Positions 1 through 6,651 are shown, numbered from the stretch's first letter. The stretch is 8,961 bases of DNA from Candidatus Zixiibacteriota bacterium (GCA_030591625.1 JAUVAR010000093.1:1-8961); one strand, 5' to 3'. Numbers and translations: made by a program. The notes: generated by a model from the letters alone, not told the origin.

Positions 1-332
1 ATAATATAGAACTTATCAAGATTCAGTTCAATTTCACCAGTCGCCATTTTCGGGTTGGTAGTGCCTTCGGGGCGTTCCTGGACTGTTCCGATTGCAGCGA
101 CGACAAATTCTGCTCTGGACCGTTCGGCATCGGCGAGCATTTCTTTGTCAAATGATTCAGGATTGATAACTATCTGAGTGAGACCATAACGGTCGCGGAG
201 GTCTAAAAAGAGCAAACCGCCGAGATTACGGTATCCATCGACCCATCCGTTTAGGGTTACAGGCTTCCCGATATCTGATTTAGTTAACTGGCCACAATTG
301 TGGCTTCTTTTGATTTGCGAAAAATGAGGCAC
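1..332 (-). CDS. aspS: Aspartyl-tRNA synthetase, N-terminal part (cut by window edge)
   Basis: This is the start of a class II aspartyl-tRNA synthetase, the cytoplasmic enzyme that charges tRNA(Asp) (or tRNA(Asp) and tRNA(Asn) in non-discriminating forms) with aspartate. About 110 residues are present. They cover the N-terminal OB-fold anticodon-binding domain: the SHNCGQLTKSDIG opening near residues 10-22, then TLNGWVDGYRNLGGLLFLDL and the RDRYGLTQIV strand, a pattern typical of bacterial AspS. The catalytic domain lies beyond the left edge. The GTG at 330-332 is chosen as start because GGAG (338-341) sits 5 bases upstream and the nearby upstream ATG reads into a stop after eight codons. The start fits the family's usual N-terminus, with about eight extra residues before the conserved histidine-asparagine-cysteine-glycine. 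A promoter lies just upstream (364-391). Whether the enzyme is discriminating cannot be told from this part. Confidence 0.95.
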   Translation of the reverse strand, partial: MPHFSQIKRSHNCGQLTKSDIGKPVTLNGWVDGYRNLGGLLFLDLRDRYGLTQIVINPESFDKEMLADAERSRAEFVVAAIGTVQERPEGTTNPKMATGEIELNLDKFYI

Positions 333-363
333 TATTTCTCCGTAAGCTGTTTTGTCATATTGT

Positions 364-391
364 ATTATCGGCAAAAAGGGGTCAGAATCAA
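364..391 (-). promoter_or_regulatory. Candidate sigma-70-type promoter of aspS
   Basis: Reading the minus strand, TTGATT (391-386) and GATAAT (369-364) are separated by 16 bases. They match the -35 and -10 consensus at 4/6 and 5/6 positions. Transcription would begin near 357, giving a leader of about 25 bases before the GTG start. The -35 box lies inside a GGGGTCAGAATCAAGTCC block that looks like interspersed-repeat sequence, so the repeat may supply part of the promoter. The promoter is inferred from sequence only. Confidence 0.5.
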
Positions 392-477
392 GTCCCTGCT
401 CCCCGTACCAATTCCGGCCAAAACTACACTTTTACGGAGTGAAAGTCAATAGAGGGGAAATGAGTGATTAGAAGTAG

Positions 478-500
478 GTCAGGAGGCCTGTCCTCCTGAC
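478..500. repeat. Perfect 9-bp inverted repeat
   Basis: GTCAGGAGG (478-486) and CCTCCTGAC (492-500) are perfect reverse complements around a 5-base loop, CCTGT. There is no T-tract on either side, so it is not a typical terminator. The compact GC-rich stem suggests a REP-like unit inside the larger repeat mosaic. Confidence 0.7.
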
Positions 501-664
501 GAATTGTTAATGTGCCCGTTAGATGTCCACATCTGATGGGACATGGACAGGGTGACCCAAGTGCTTGGTATTTCTGTCTTGGTGCCTCATCCGTTTGCGA
601 TGGGGTTAGATTCTTCTGTACCCCACCAGAATGGTGGGTTTTGAATAGGGTATAAACCGGGAAC

Positions 665-699
665 ATAGGTAACACTTTAGACGCTGGTGATAGGTAACA
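665..699. repeat. Direct repeat of ATAGGTAACA, 25-base period
   Basis: ATAGGTAACA is seen at 665-674 and again at 690-699, with unrelated bases between. Tandem short motifs at this spacing are found at the ends of some insertion sequences as transposase-binding sites. Here no transposase gene lies beside them, so this could be a solitary relic end. The identity of the element is not established. Confidence 0.45.
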
Positions 700-712
700 G
701 ATTTGATCCCAT

Positions 713-1600
713 TTAATGTATAACATGTAAAAGATGCGCATGAATTTCATGAACCCACAGCAAGCTGTGGGCGACCCTGCCAAACCACATTGGGTCGCTA
801 CTCACATCTGGTTTTTCTGGTTCCTCTTTTTCTCCGTCATCATGTTGATCCAACTGTTTTATTGAATCCGCTTCCCGCTGTTGCCAGAGATCACGTTCCC
901 ATTTCGGTTGATTGCCTTTAATCCTGTTCTCACCTAATTTCAATGCAAGATCAAAAGTCATCTTCATCATATAATGCCCAGGAGCCTTCTCAACTTCACA
1001 AGAGTCTGGAATTGCTCCCAAAATCTCTTTTGCCATATCGAAATCTTCTGGCTTTCTCAAATCCAGAATTATAGTCCAAGTTTTGCTAAGTTGAGCTACC
1101 GTAAGCGTATCGCGCGAATGTTTTGTCCCCCCCTTCGTTCGGTAAGTCTTAGGTTTTTTGGGTAGCGACCTGGGGTCAGTGCCCTTGAGCGGGAATACCT
1201 CTTCCGTCGTGACTAAGTATCGAACCGTTGTCTTGGTTAATGCATCGCATCGCACCGTTATCTCTATTTTAGTTGTATCATTGGGCGGTATGATTTCTTC
1301 GAAGGAAGCAAGAAACCTCGAATCGCTTCGTTTTCCTCCCAAAGGCAATAATTGTAAATCTTGAACGCTCAGCTCCCGCGTGTAGTTACTTATCACTACT
1401 TGGGCCGATACGGTCCCTTGACACTGCCTGGCAAAGTGAGATTCAAACTCAAACCTAACCAATTGACCAGGTATCACTTCACCCTTCACAGATAGAAACT
1501 CACCAGGTGGAAGAGGCTTGGTTGCGCTCACTTCCTGAGCAACCCAAAGTACAGTTGCTATGTAAATCACAACACTAACATTTCTTAGAAAACTTTTCAA
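713..1600 (-). CDS. Unrecognised exported protein with repeat-encoded C-terminus
   Basis: I do not recognise this 295-residue protein. Residues 1-26 look like a signal peptide: basic start (MKSFLRN), hydrophobic core (VVIYIATVLWVA), and a likely cleavage site after VSA. Residues ~30-135 alternate hydrophobic and polar residues like a beta-sandwich, with Cys60 and Cys118 available for a disulfide. A basic, proline-rich linker follows (~140-165). Residues ~170-225 read as mixed alpha/beta (KTWTIILDLRKPEDFDMAKE), then comes a very acidic stretch (~250-265). The last ~27 residues, rich in His, Trp and Leu, are encoded by the palindromic repeat at 716-798 and are probably not original. The TTG at 1598-1600 is preferred as start because GGAGG (1606-1610) lies 5 bases upstream. 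ATGs at 1612 and 1633 are in frame but lack such a site. An envelope location is inferred. Function is unknown. Confidence 0.6.
   Translation of the reverse strand: MKSFLRNVSVVIYIATVLWVAQEVSATKPLPPGEFLSVKGEVIPGQLVRFEFESHFARQCQGTVSAQVVISNYTRELSVQDLQLLPLGGKRSDSRFLASFEEIIPPNDTTKIEITVRCDALTKTTVRYLVTTEEVFPLKGTDPRSLPKKPKTYRTKGGTKHSRDTLTVAQLSKTWTIILDLRKPEDFDMAKEILGAIPDSCEVEKAPGHYMMKMTFDLALKLGENRIKGNQPKWERDLWQQREADSIKQLDQHDDGEKEEPEKPDVSSDPMWFGRVAHSLLWVHEIHAHLLHVIH
754..798. repeat. Twin adjacent hairpins at the 3' end of the exported-protein gene
   Basis: CCCACAGC (754-761) and GCTGTGGG (764-771) form a perfect 8-bp inverted repeat with a 2-base AA centre. Overlapping its last base, GCGACCC (771-777) and GGGTCGC (792-798) form a second perfect 7-bp inverted repeat around 14 bases. 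Both lie inside the reading frame of the minus-strand gene that ends at 713 and encode its odd C-terminus. No T-tract follows on the minus strand, which argues against a normal terminator and for an inserted repeat unit. Confidence 0.65.
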
Positions 1601-1662
1601 CACACCCTCCATCATTTTTCTGGTTCTTAACAAAAGACGTTCCTACCGTCTGTCCTGTCCGA

Positions 1663-1691
1663 AACTTAATACACGTGGCTAATCTTGTCAA
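1663..1691 (-). promoter_or_regulatory. Candidate promoter of the exported-protein gene
   Basis: On the minus strand a perfect TTGACA (1691-1686) is followed after 17 bases by TAAGTT (1668-1663), a 3/6 match to the -10 consensus. Transcription would start near 1656, giving a leader of about 55 bases to the TTG start. A small stem AGACG/CGTCT (1635-1651) followed by TTTTG lies in that leader, but a 5-bp stem is too weak to call a terminator. Confidence 0.4.
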
Positions 1692-1791
1692 GTATCTTTA
1701 CTCGCTAAACGCTTTCTTACCTTATACCACCAGCATCCAAAATCTCTCATAATTTTCAATTAAGTTTTGTTATCATTCAAGTCCCCCCCGC

Positions 1792-1820
1792 TTGACAACT
1801 CCCTCCGCACACACGTTATT
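1792..1820 (+). promoter_or_regulatory. Candidate promoter of the EIIA-like gene
   Basis: A perfect TTGACA (1792-1797) is followed, with exactly 17 bases between, by GTTATT (1815-1820), a 3/6 match to the -10 consensus. The start would be near 1827, about 36 bases before the ATG. An alternative is TATAAA (1852-1857), only 5 bases before the ATG, which would give a leaderless message but has no good -35 box. The perfect -35 box favours the first reading. Confidence 0.4.
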
Positions 1821-1862
1821 AGCCCCTCAACTTTCTACAGGATGTGACCGATATAAATAACT

Positions 1863-2360
1863 ATGAATCTCGCACGATACATAACCGAAGATCTCGTCAA
1901 ACTCGAGATGACCACCGTTATTGAACCTCACGAAAACGGCTCAATCGAGAAATGGCGCACAAGCGGTAAGGCTCGGGTGATAGAAGAACTCGTTGGCCTG
2001 CTCGAATCGGGTCATCGAATTGGAAACAAGAGCAAATTAGTCACCGATCTTATGAACCGCGAGAGACAGGCAACAACAGGTATCGGCAATGGGATCGCAT
2101 TCCCGCATGTTCGGACAAAACAGGCCAAAGATTTCATGATCGCCTTCGCTCGGTCATCGGTTGGCTACGATTTTGATTCACCCGACGGGACATTATCGCA
2201 TATCTTTTTTGTAATGGCTGCACCTCCCTACGATGACACTTTGTATCTGAAAGTTTTCAAAGCACTTGCCGAAAAACTCCAGTACCCGGAACTTCGCGAA
2301 GAGCTTATGAATGCCCAAACGGCGGGTGAAATTATCCGTGCTATCAGGGCGGCAGATTAG
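1863..2360 (+). CDS. Stand-alone PTS EIIA domain protein (fructose/nitrogen type, PtsN-like)
   Basis: The 165-residue product is a PTS EIIA type-2 domain, the fold shared by EIIA-fructose, EIIA-mannitol and the regulatory EIIA-Ntr (PtsN). These proteins accept a phosphoryl group on histidine from HPr or NPr. The signature lies at residues ~70-84 (ATTGIGNGIAFPHVR), with His82 as the expected phosphorylation site. The flanking pattern also fits, with SVGYDFDSPDG near 98-108 and the FFVMAAP strand near 114-120. A second histidine common in an HL motif downstream is not evident; the corresponding stretch reads DTLYLKVF. No EIIB, EIIC or HPr gene lies nearby, so a regulatory rather than a sugar-transport role is inferred. 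The length suits a cytoplasmic single-domain protein. No Shine-Dalgarno sequence lies close to the ATG; AGGA near 1839-1842 is about 20 bases away. A ptsN assignment is possible but not certain. Confidence 0.85.
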   Translation: MNLARYITEDLVKLEMTTVIEPHENGSIEKWRTSGKARVIEELVGLLESGHRIGNKSKLVTDLMNRERQATTGIGNGIAFPHVRTKQAKDFMIAFARSSVGYDFDSPDGTLSHIFFVMAAPPYDDTLYLKVFKALAEKLQYPELREELMNAQTAGEIIRAIRAAD

Positions 2361-2596
2361 TCCGATCAATTGTCCTGTTTCTCTTTCTTAAACTTTTTTC
2401 AACAAAACTAAAATTAAATCGAACATTGTTAGAATAGTTGCGTCTAATAGACATAACACGCCCCGACAACTGAAACGGATGTCGGATACAGTGGGGAGAC
2501 CAAAGAAAAGAGGATCCCCCGATTTTAGAAGTTTAGTACTACCATCTCACAAATTACCAACTTCTTCCTTGTCCTGTTGGTATTCCTTTGCCTGCC
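2361..2596. other. Gene-free stretch with several inverted repeats
   Basis: No supported gene lies between the EIIA-like stop and the convergent peptidase gene. The first ~90 bases are AT-rich. Then come CCGACA/TGTCGG (2463-2485) and a GGGG at 2493-2496 that could pair either with CCCC at 2461-2464 or with CCCCC at 2516-2520. TACCAAC/GTTGGTA (2555-2582, 14-base loop) follows. The stretch could be a structured 3' untranslated region or a small RNA. I do not recognise any known riboswitch or RNA family in it. Confidence 0.4.
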
Positions 2597-2636
2597 CGAG
2601 TCACTCGCCGCCTACGTGAGTGACTCGTTCTTTTTT
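2597..2636 (+). terminator. Rho-independent terminator (plus strand) overlapping a convergent stop codon
   Basis: CGAGTCACTC (2597-2606) and GAGTGACTCG (2618-2627) form a perfect 10-bp stem with an 11-base loop. On the plus strand the stem is followed by TTCTTTTTTG. This is a good intrinsic terminator for transcription coming from the EIIA-like gene. On the minus strand no T-tract follows the stem. The hairpin contains the stop codon and last codons of the minus-strand peptidase gene, and the T-tract lies in its coding sequence. Confidence 0.8.
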
Positions 2637-3071
2637 GTCCTGAATTATTTTATAAAACTCAAGCGAATGTTTTTCAGTTATTGGCCTTATTTTAACATAA
2701 GCGTTCTTCTGCCATGCTTTGTTTTTATCGATTGTTCGTGAATCCCCACCCGACGCACCTATCAAAAAATATTCATCCAAACATATCGACACATGAGTCG
2801 CCCTGTCTTGCTCTCGGTCCACAAGAAATGCGAGCGCAGCTTTTGCCGGTTTATCTGTTTTTCTGTCGTAGAATTTGCGTCGTAACTGTTCGGCTGTCAG
2901 ATCAACACCTCGTTTAAGCAATCCAGCCGAGAGCAGACATTCGTTCACAAACCCCGAACAATCGAAACCTGAGGGATCATCCCCACCCCAAATGTATGGT
3001 GTCCCAAGATATGATAGTGCAGTTTTGATAAACCAATGTCGCACTGCCCTGTTTTTCTTTTCTCTGTCCAT
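2601..3071 (-). CDS. NlpC/P60-family (C40) cysteine peptidase, no signal peptide
   Basis: This 156-residue protein is a minimal NlpC/P60 domain. The family cleaves peptide bonds in peptidoglycan stem peptides, typically gamma-D-Glu-diaminopimelate links. The catalytic core is plain: YLGTPYIWGGDDPSGFDCSGFV at about residues 21-42 has Cys38 as nucleophile (split as GTPYIWGG and FDCSGFV), and ATHVSICLDEYF at 91-102 has His93 as base. The third polar residue, often a His in an IHAS context, is not obvious because the matching place reads LIGASGGD. There is no signal peptide, membrane segment or SH3/LysM binding domain, so either export is by another route or the enzyme acts in the cytoplasm on recycled peptides or another substrate. 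The ATG at 3071 is the only start after an upstream in-frame stop, and it has no clear Shine-Dalgarno sequence. The gene lies 78 bases downstream of mfd in the same direction and may be co-transcribed. Confidence 0.85.
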   Translation of the reverse strand: MDREKKNRAVRHWFIKTALSYLGTPYIWGGDDPSGFDCSGFVNECLLSAGLLKRGVDLTAEQLRRKFYDRKTDKPAKAALAFLVDREQDRATHVSICLDEYFLIGASGGDSRTIDKNKAWQKNAYVKIRPITEKHSLEFYKIIQDKKERVTHVGGE

Positions 3072-3149
3072 ACATAAGAAGTCACTACCGGATTAACGCT
3101 GTAACTGTATTGATTTTGTAAACCATAAGCTGGCTACGCTACAATTTGC

Positions 3150-6100
3150 TTACACTTTGCCAACAACACCTTTGAGATAAGCCAAGCGTGTTGGTTCGTC
3201 GATGCGACTAAGATCAAGATTGATCTGTGCTCTATCAAACAATGCAAACTCCATCGGACAGTCAGTTGCTTTGCGCAATGATTCAACTTCGGGGCGAGTG
3301 AGTGTTCGTCCTACGGCAAAGAAAAGATTAACCATACCGAATTTCATTTTAACTTTTTCTATTTCAAGCATTGCAGATAATACTTTCAAGCCGGCCGCAT
3401 CAAAAAGATTTACTGCAGAAAGAGGTGGTTTGCCAAATCTATCTGTTACTTCATCACGTATCTTTTCGACTTCGTCAATATTCCCACAGTCTGCCAGACG
3501 ACGATAGATATCAACTTTCTGCTGGTTGTCGGGGATATACGAAACCGGCAGATGCAACTCAATATCAAGTTCTATTTTAACTTCGGGGAGTCGTACAATT
3601 TCCTGGCCTCTTAGTTTGGCGATAGCTTCTTCCAATAGTCGATTGTACAGATCAAATCCGATTTCCTCTATGAAACCAGACTGTTTAGCGCCAAGCATTG
3701 TACCTGCGCCACGAATTTCAAGATCACGCATCGCCAGTGCAAAACCTGCTCCCAAATCGGAGTGTGCCTCCAAAGCACGCAGACGTTTGATCGCATCGGC
3801 GGTCATCAACCTCGTTGGTGGTGTCATCAGGTATGCATACGCTCGTCTCGACGAACGCCCTACTCGTCCGCGAATCTGATAAAGTTGCGCCAAACCAAAA
3901 CGGTCGGCACGATTGATGAAAATCGTGTTCGCCTGCGGAATATCAAGTCCTGATTCTACAATAGCAGTACAAAGCAGGACGTTAAAACGTCCTTCCATAA
4001 ACGCGAGCATGATAGATTCGAGTGAACGTTCGTGCATCTGTCCATGAGCAACAGCAATCTCACATTGAGGTACAAGCTTCTTAAGATAGTGACGCATCGC
4101 ATCAATAGTCTGCACACGATTATGAAGAAAGAATACTTGTCCGCCTCGATTGATCTCACGCAATATAGCTGTTGCAATTACATCTGGCTCAAATTCAACG
4201 ATCTCAGTTATGATCGGCAGGCGATCTTTCGGTGATGTTTCGATAATCGACATATCACGCGCCCCCATCAGGGACATTTGTAGAGTACGAGGAATCGGTG
4301 TAGCGGTCATTGCAATTGTATCGACATTCGCTTTGAATTCTCGGAGTTTTTCTTTATGACGTACACCAAAGCGATGTTCTTCATCTATCACCAACAACCC
4401 AAGCTCTTTGAATTTTACATCTTTGGAGAACAACCGATGAGTTCCAATTACAAGATCAACTTTACCGGCGGCCAAATCTTCAATTGTCTGCAACTGTTGT
4501 TTGCGTGTGCGGAATCGAGAGAGCAGGCCAATTTTTACAGGGAAATCTTCCATCCGCTCACAGAACGTTTGGAAATGTTGCTGTGCTAAAATAGTTGTCG
4601 GCACAAGTATCGCAACCTGCTTGCCACCATCTATCGCCTTGAACGCAGCTCGCACAGCAACTTCGGTTTTACCGTAACCGACATCACCGCAGATTAAGCG
4701 ATCCATCGGTAAAGTCTGCATCATGTCGTACTTGACATCATCAATAGCTTTTTGCTGATCAACAGTTTCATCATAAGGGAACGCCGATTCAAGCTGTTTG
4801 AGCCAGACAGTATCTTCACCAAACTGATGACCGGGATTCTTTTTTCGTTCGGCATAAATCTTAATCAAGTCCTCGGCCATATCTTCGATAGCCTTCTTTG
4901 TCTTGACCTTCAGCTTGTCCCATCCCGGACCACCGAGTCGTGTCAACTGCGGTGATGTATCCTTACCCGAATACTTCGAAACACGGTTGAACTCTTCTAT
5001 TGGGACATATAGTTTGACTTTTTCGTCATACTCAAGGAGCAGGCAATCACGATGTCGTTCATCAACAATAATCGTTTCAAGCCTTAAGTATCTTGCAATG
5101 CCATGATCGGTATGAACGACATAGTCTCCACGATTGAGTGAAGAATAATCGGCAATTGCCACACCCTCTTTGAATTTTTTCTTCCTGATACGTCTATGAT
5201 GGCGACTGAATATTTCATGGTCTGTTAAAATTGCAAAACCACCCTCAGTGCAAACAAATCCACCTTTGAGGTCGGCAACTTCAATCGGAAGCGGACCATC
5301 GTAGTCAGTCTTTTCTTCGACTAACTCACGTAACCTGTCGGCCTGTGTTTTCCCGTCGGACAGAATAAAATATGAAACTGCTCTGCTATCGAAGCCCCGA
5401 ACGGTGTCGGCCAGCAAGTCAAGTCGAGCTCCCAGCGATGGATGTTCTTTGCATCCGAATGAAATCGTATCGGCCTTTCCACCTTTGAATGGAACAACAT
5501 TAATACTGCCTGAATCTTTGATACGTTTTACAATGCGATTATTAAAGCTGTAATACTCCTGTGGCTCAGGAAGTTTACTTAGTCTGTCATGAAGACGTGC
5601 ATGCAACCCCTTGGCTTCTTCAAGTATATTTTCGATCTGTACTTTTGGTTCAACATCGCTGCGTAAGAAGAATAAAGTTTGATCATCGATATGATCGAGT
5701 AGGCATCCCTGTTTAATTCCAAAAAGAATTGACAACCATTCCAAACCGGGGAGCTCCGGGTCATTCAGATAACGAGCTCTGATAATATCGCTATCCTCTT
5801 CGGGCAGCTTTTCCAAATATGACTCAAGCGAATCCTGCGTGACAGGAATTTCCCTGCGGGGCAACACTTCTACACTATCGAGACGTCTGATCGTTCTTTG
5901 TTTGGCAACCTCGAATTCACGAATCGTATCAACTTCATCACCGAAAAATTCTACACGCACCGGTGCTTCCGATCCGGGTGAGAAGAAATCAATCACTCCA
6001 CCCCGTCGAGCAAAGTCACCAACTTCCTCAACCAGGGGTACCGAATGAAAACCGAGTTTGACAAGACGATCAACAACATCGCCCATATCGATTTCATCAC

Positions 6101-6575
6101 CAACTTTAATACTGATACGAGAAGCAGCAAGTATCTCGGGAGTGATTGTCGGTTCGAGCAAGGCTCTAAACGGAGCTACAATTAGTTTGTGTTGTCCATT
6201 AGCCAAGGCTGACAGAGTTGAAATCCGCCGCCCCATCACCTCACCTACCGGAGCTCTGAAATCGTAAGGAAGAATCTGTCTGGAGGGATAAAGAGCAGCC
6301 GTATTTCCACCCAAAAGGAACGAAAGGTCTTCGTATAAATGTGTTGCTTCATCTGCTCCAAATGTAAGCACCAGCATCGGACGATCCAGACGATCAGCCA
6401 GCGATGCAAGCAGCAGTGATTCAGATGACCCGGCTAAACCGGTAACCTCCGCAGTCTTGTCAGGATCGTCAATAACACGATTGAGCAGGTTCTGAAAAAC
6501 AGGATATTCCGCGAACCGTTGTCGTACTGATGTCATCATTCGGCCGGGTACAATCGGCTCTGTTGCAGTTACCAT
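3150..6575 (-). CDS. mfd: Transcription-repair coupling factor Mfd, full length
   Basis: Mfd is the ATP-driven translocase that removes RNA polymerase stalled at DNA lesions and recruits UvrA for nucleotide excision repair. The product has 1141 residues, close to the E. coli protein (1148). The N-terminal UvrB-like module spans about residues 20-350, including GEVMGRRISTLSAL and the VGDFARRGGVIDFF segment that in the family contacts UvrA. The RNA polymerase-interacting (CarD-like) domain is near 480-545 (RGDYVVHTDHGIARY, LYVPIEEFNRVSKY). The RecG-like motor follows: Walker A GDVGYGKT (630-637), DEEH (731-734), TATP (757-760) and QIRGRVGR (900-907). The C-terminal TRCF/D7 domain runs from about 1000 to the end. 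All key motifs look intact. The ATG at 6575 has AAGGG (6581-6585) 5 bases upstream. The gene follows motB on the same strand with a terminator between, so it is probably transcribed on its own. Confidence 0.98.
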   Translation of the reverse strand: MVTATEPIVPGRMMTSVRQRFAEYPVFQNLLNRVIDDPDKTAEVTGLAGSSESLLLASLADRLDRPMLVLTFGADEATHLYEDLSFLLGGNTAALYPSRQILPYDFRAPVGEVMGRRISTLSALANGQHKLIVAPFRALLEPTITPEILAASRISIKVGDEIDMGDVVDRLVKLGFHSVPLVEEVGDFARRGGVIDFFSPGSEAPVRVEFFGDEVDTIREFEVAKQRTIRRLDSVEVLPRREIPVTQDSLESYLEKLPEEDSDIIRARYLNDPELPGLEWLSILFGIKQGCLLDHIDDQTLFFLRSDVEPKVQIENILEEAKGLHARLHDRLSKLPEPQEYYSFNNRIVKRIKDSGSINVVPFKGGKADTISFGCKEHPSLGARLDLLADTVRGFDSRAVSYFILSDGKTQADRLRELVEEKTDYDGPLPIEVADLKGGFVCTEGGFAILTDHEIFSRHHRRIRKKKFKEGVAIADYSSLNRGDYVVHTDHGIARYLRLETIIVDERHRDCLLLEYDEKVKLYVPIEEFNRVSKYSGKDTSPQLTRLGGPGWDKLKVKTKKAIEDMAEDLIKIYAERKKNPGHQFGEDTVWLKQLESAFPYDETVDQQKAIDDVKYDMMQTLPMDRLICGDVGYGKTEVAVRAAFKAIDGGKQVAILVPTTILAQQHFQTFCERMEDFPVKIGLLSRFRTRKQQLQTIEDLAAGKVDLVIGTHRLFSKDVKFKELGLLVIDEEHRFGVRHKEKLREFKANVDTIAMTATPIPRTLQMSLMGARDMSIIETSPKDRLPIITEIVEFEPDVIATAILREINRGGQVFFLHNRVQTIDAMRHYLKKLVPQCEIAVAHGQMHERSLESIMLAFMEGRFNVLLCTAIVESGLDIPQANTIFINRADRFGLAQLYQIRGRVGRSSRRAYAYLMTPPTRLMTADAIKRLRALEAHSDLGAGFALAMRDLEIRGAGTMLGAKQSGFIEEIGFDLYNRLLEEAIAKLRGQEIVRLPEVKIELDIELHLPVSYIPDNQQKVDIYRRLADCGNIDEVEKIRDEVTDRFGKPPLSAVNLFDAAGLKVLSAMLEIEKVKMKFGMVNLFFAVGRTLTRPEVESLRKATDCPMEFALFDRAQINLDLSRIDEPTRLAYLKGVVGKV

Positions 6576-6606
6576 GCAGTCCCTTCACACAAACAAAAGA
6601 AACAGG

Positions 6607-6633
6607 AAAAGCCCCGATCAATTTTGACCGGGG
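6607..6633 (-). terminator. Terminator between motB and mfd (minus strand)
   Basis: On the minus strand, CCCCGGTCAA and TTGATCGGGG (6633-6624 and 6621-6612) form a 10-bp stem with one G.U pair and a 2-base loop. It is followed by CTTTTCC. This should end the motAB transcript. Only about 36 bases separate the stem from the mfd start codon. Confidence 0.7.
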
Positions 6634-6651
6634 GTGTTATTTAGATTTGGT

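Larger units (their letters stand above)
380..798. repeat. Mosaic of palindromes and short direct repeats, no gene
   Basis: The stretch between aspS and the next gene contains no convincing coding sequence. It is unusually dense in perfect inverted repeats: GTCAGGAGG/CCTCCTGAC (478-500), AGATGT/ACATCT (521-534), CCAAG/CTTGG (557-568), CCCACC/GGTGGG (622-638), CATGAA/TTCATG (739-751), CCCACAGC/GCTGTGGG (754-771) and GCGACCC/GGGTCGC (771-798). ATAGGTAACA also occurs twice 25 bases apart (665-674 and 690-699), a spacing reminiscent of repeated transposase-binding sites at insertion-sequence ends. Such density fits one or more REP/MITE-like units or decayed mobile-element ends, possibly nested. 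No transposase is seen. The outer limits are not defined by obvious target-site duplications, so the boundaries given are approximate. Repeat status across the genome cannot be seen from one window. Confidence 0.55.

Noticed and set aside
424..783. A 119-codon open frame on the minus strand between aspS and the exported-protein gene
   Set aside because: It overlaps the palindromic repeats, has no ribosome site, and its translation is a patchwork of repeat-derived low-logic sequence. It also overlaps the end of the better-supported gene in another frame.
2545..2740. A plus-strand frame giving a signal-peptide-like stretch (NFFLVLLVFLCLPESLAAYV)
   Set aside because: No ATG, GTG or TTG occurs between the upstream in-frame stop and the hydrophobic stretch. 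It crosses the strong terminator and then runs antisense to the NlpC/P60 gene.
3120..3150. Possible terminator after mfd (TAAGC/GCTTA)
   Set aside because: The stem is only 5 bp with a long loop and no T-tract, so mfd and the peptidase gene may be co-transcribed.
3200..6300. Many 60-120 codon open frames on both strands within the mfd gene
   Set aside because: They are shadows of a highly conserved 1141-residue gene. None has a ribosome site together with a recognisable product.
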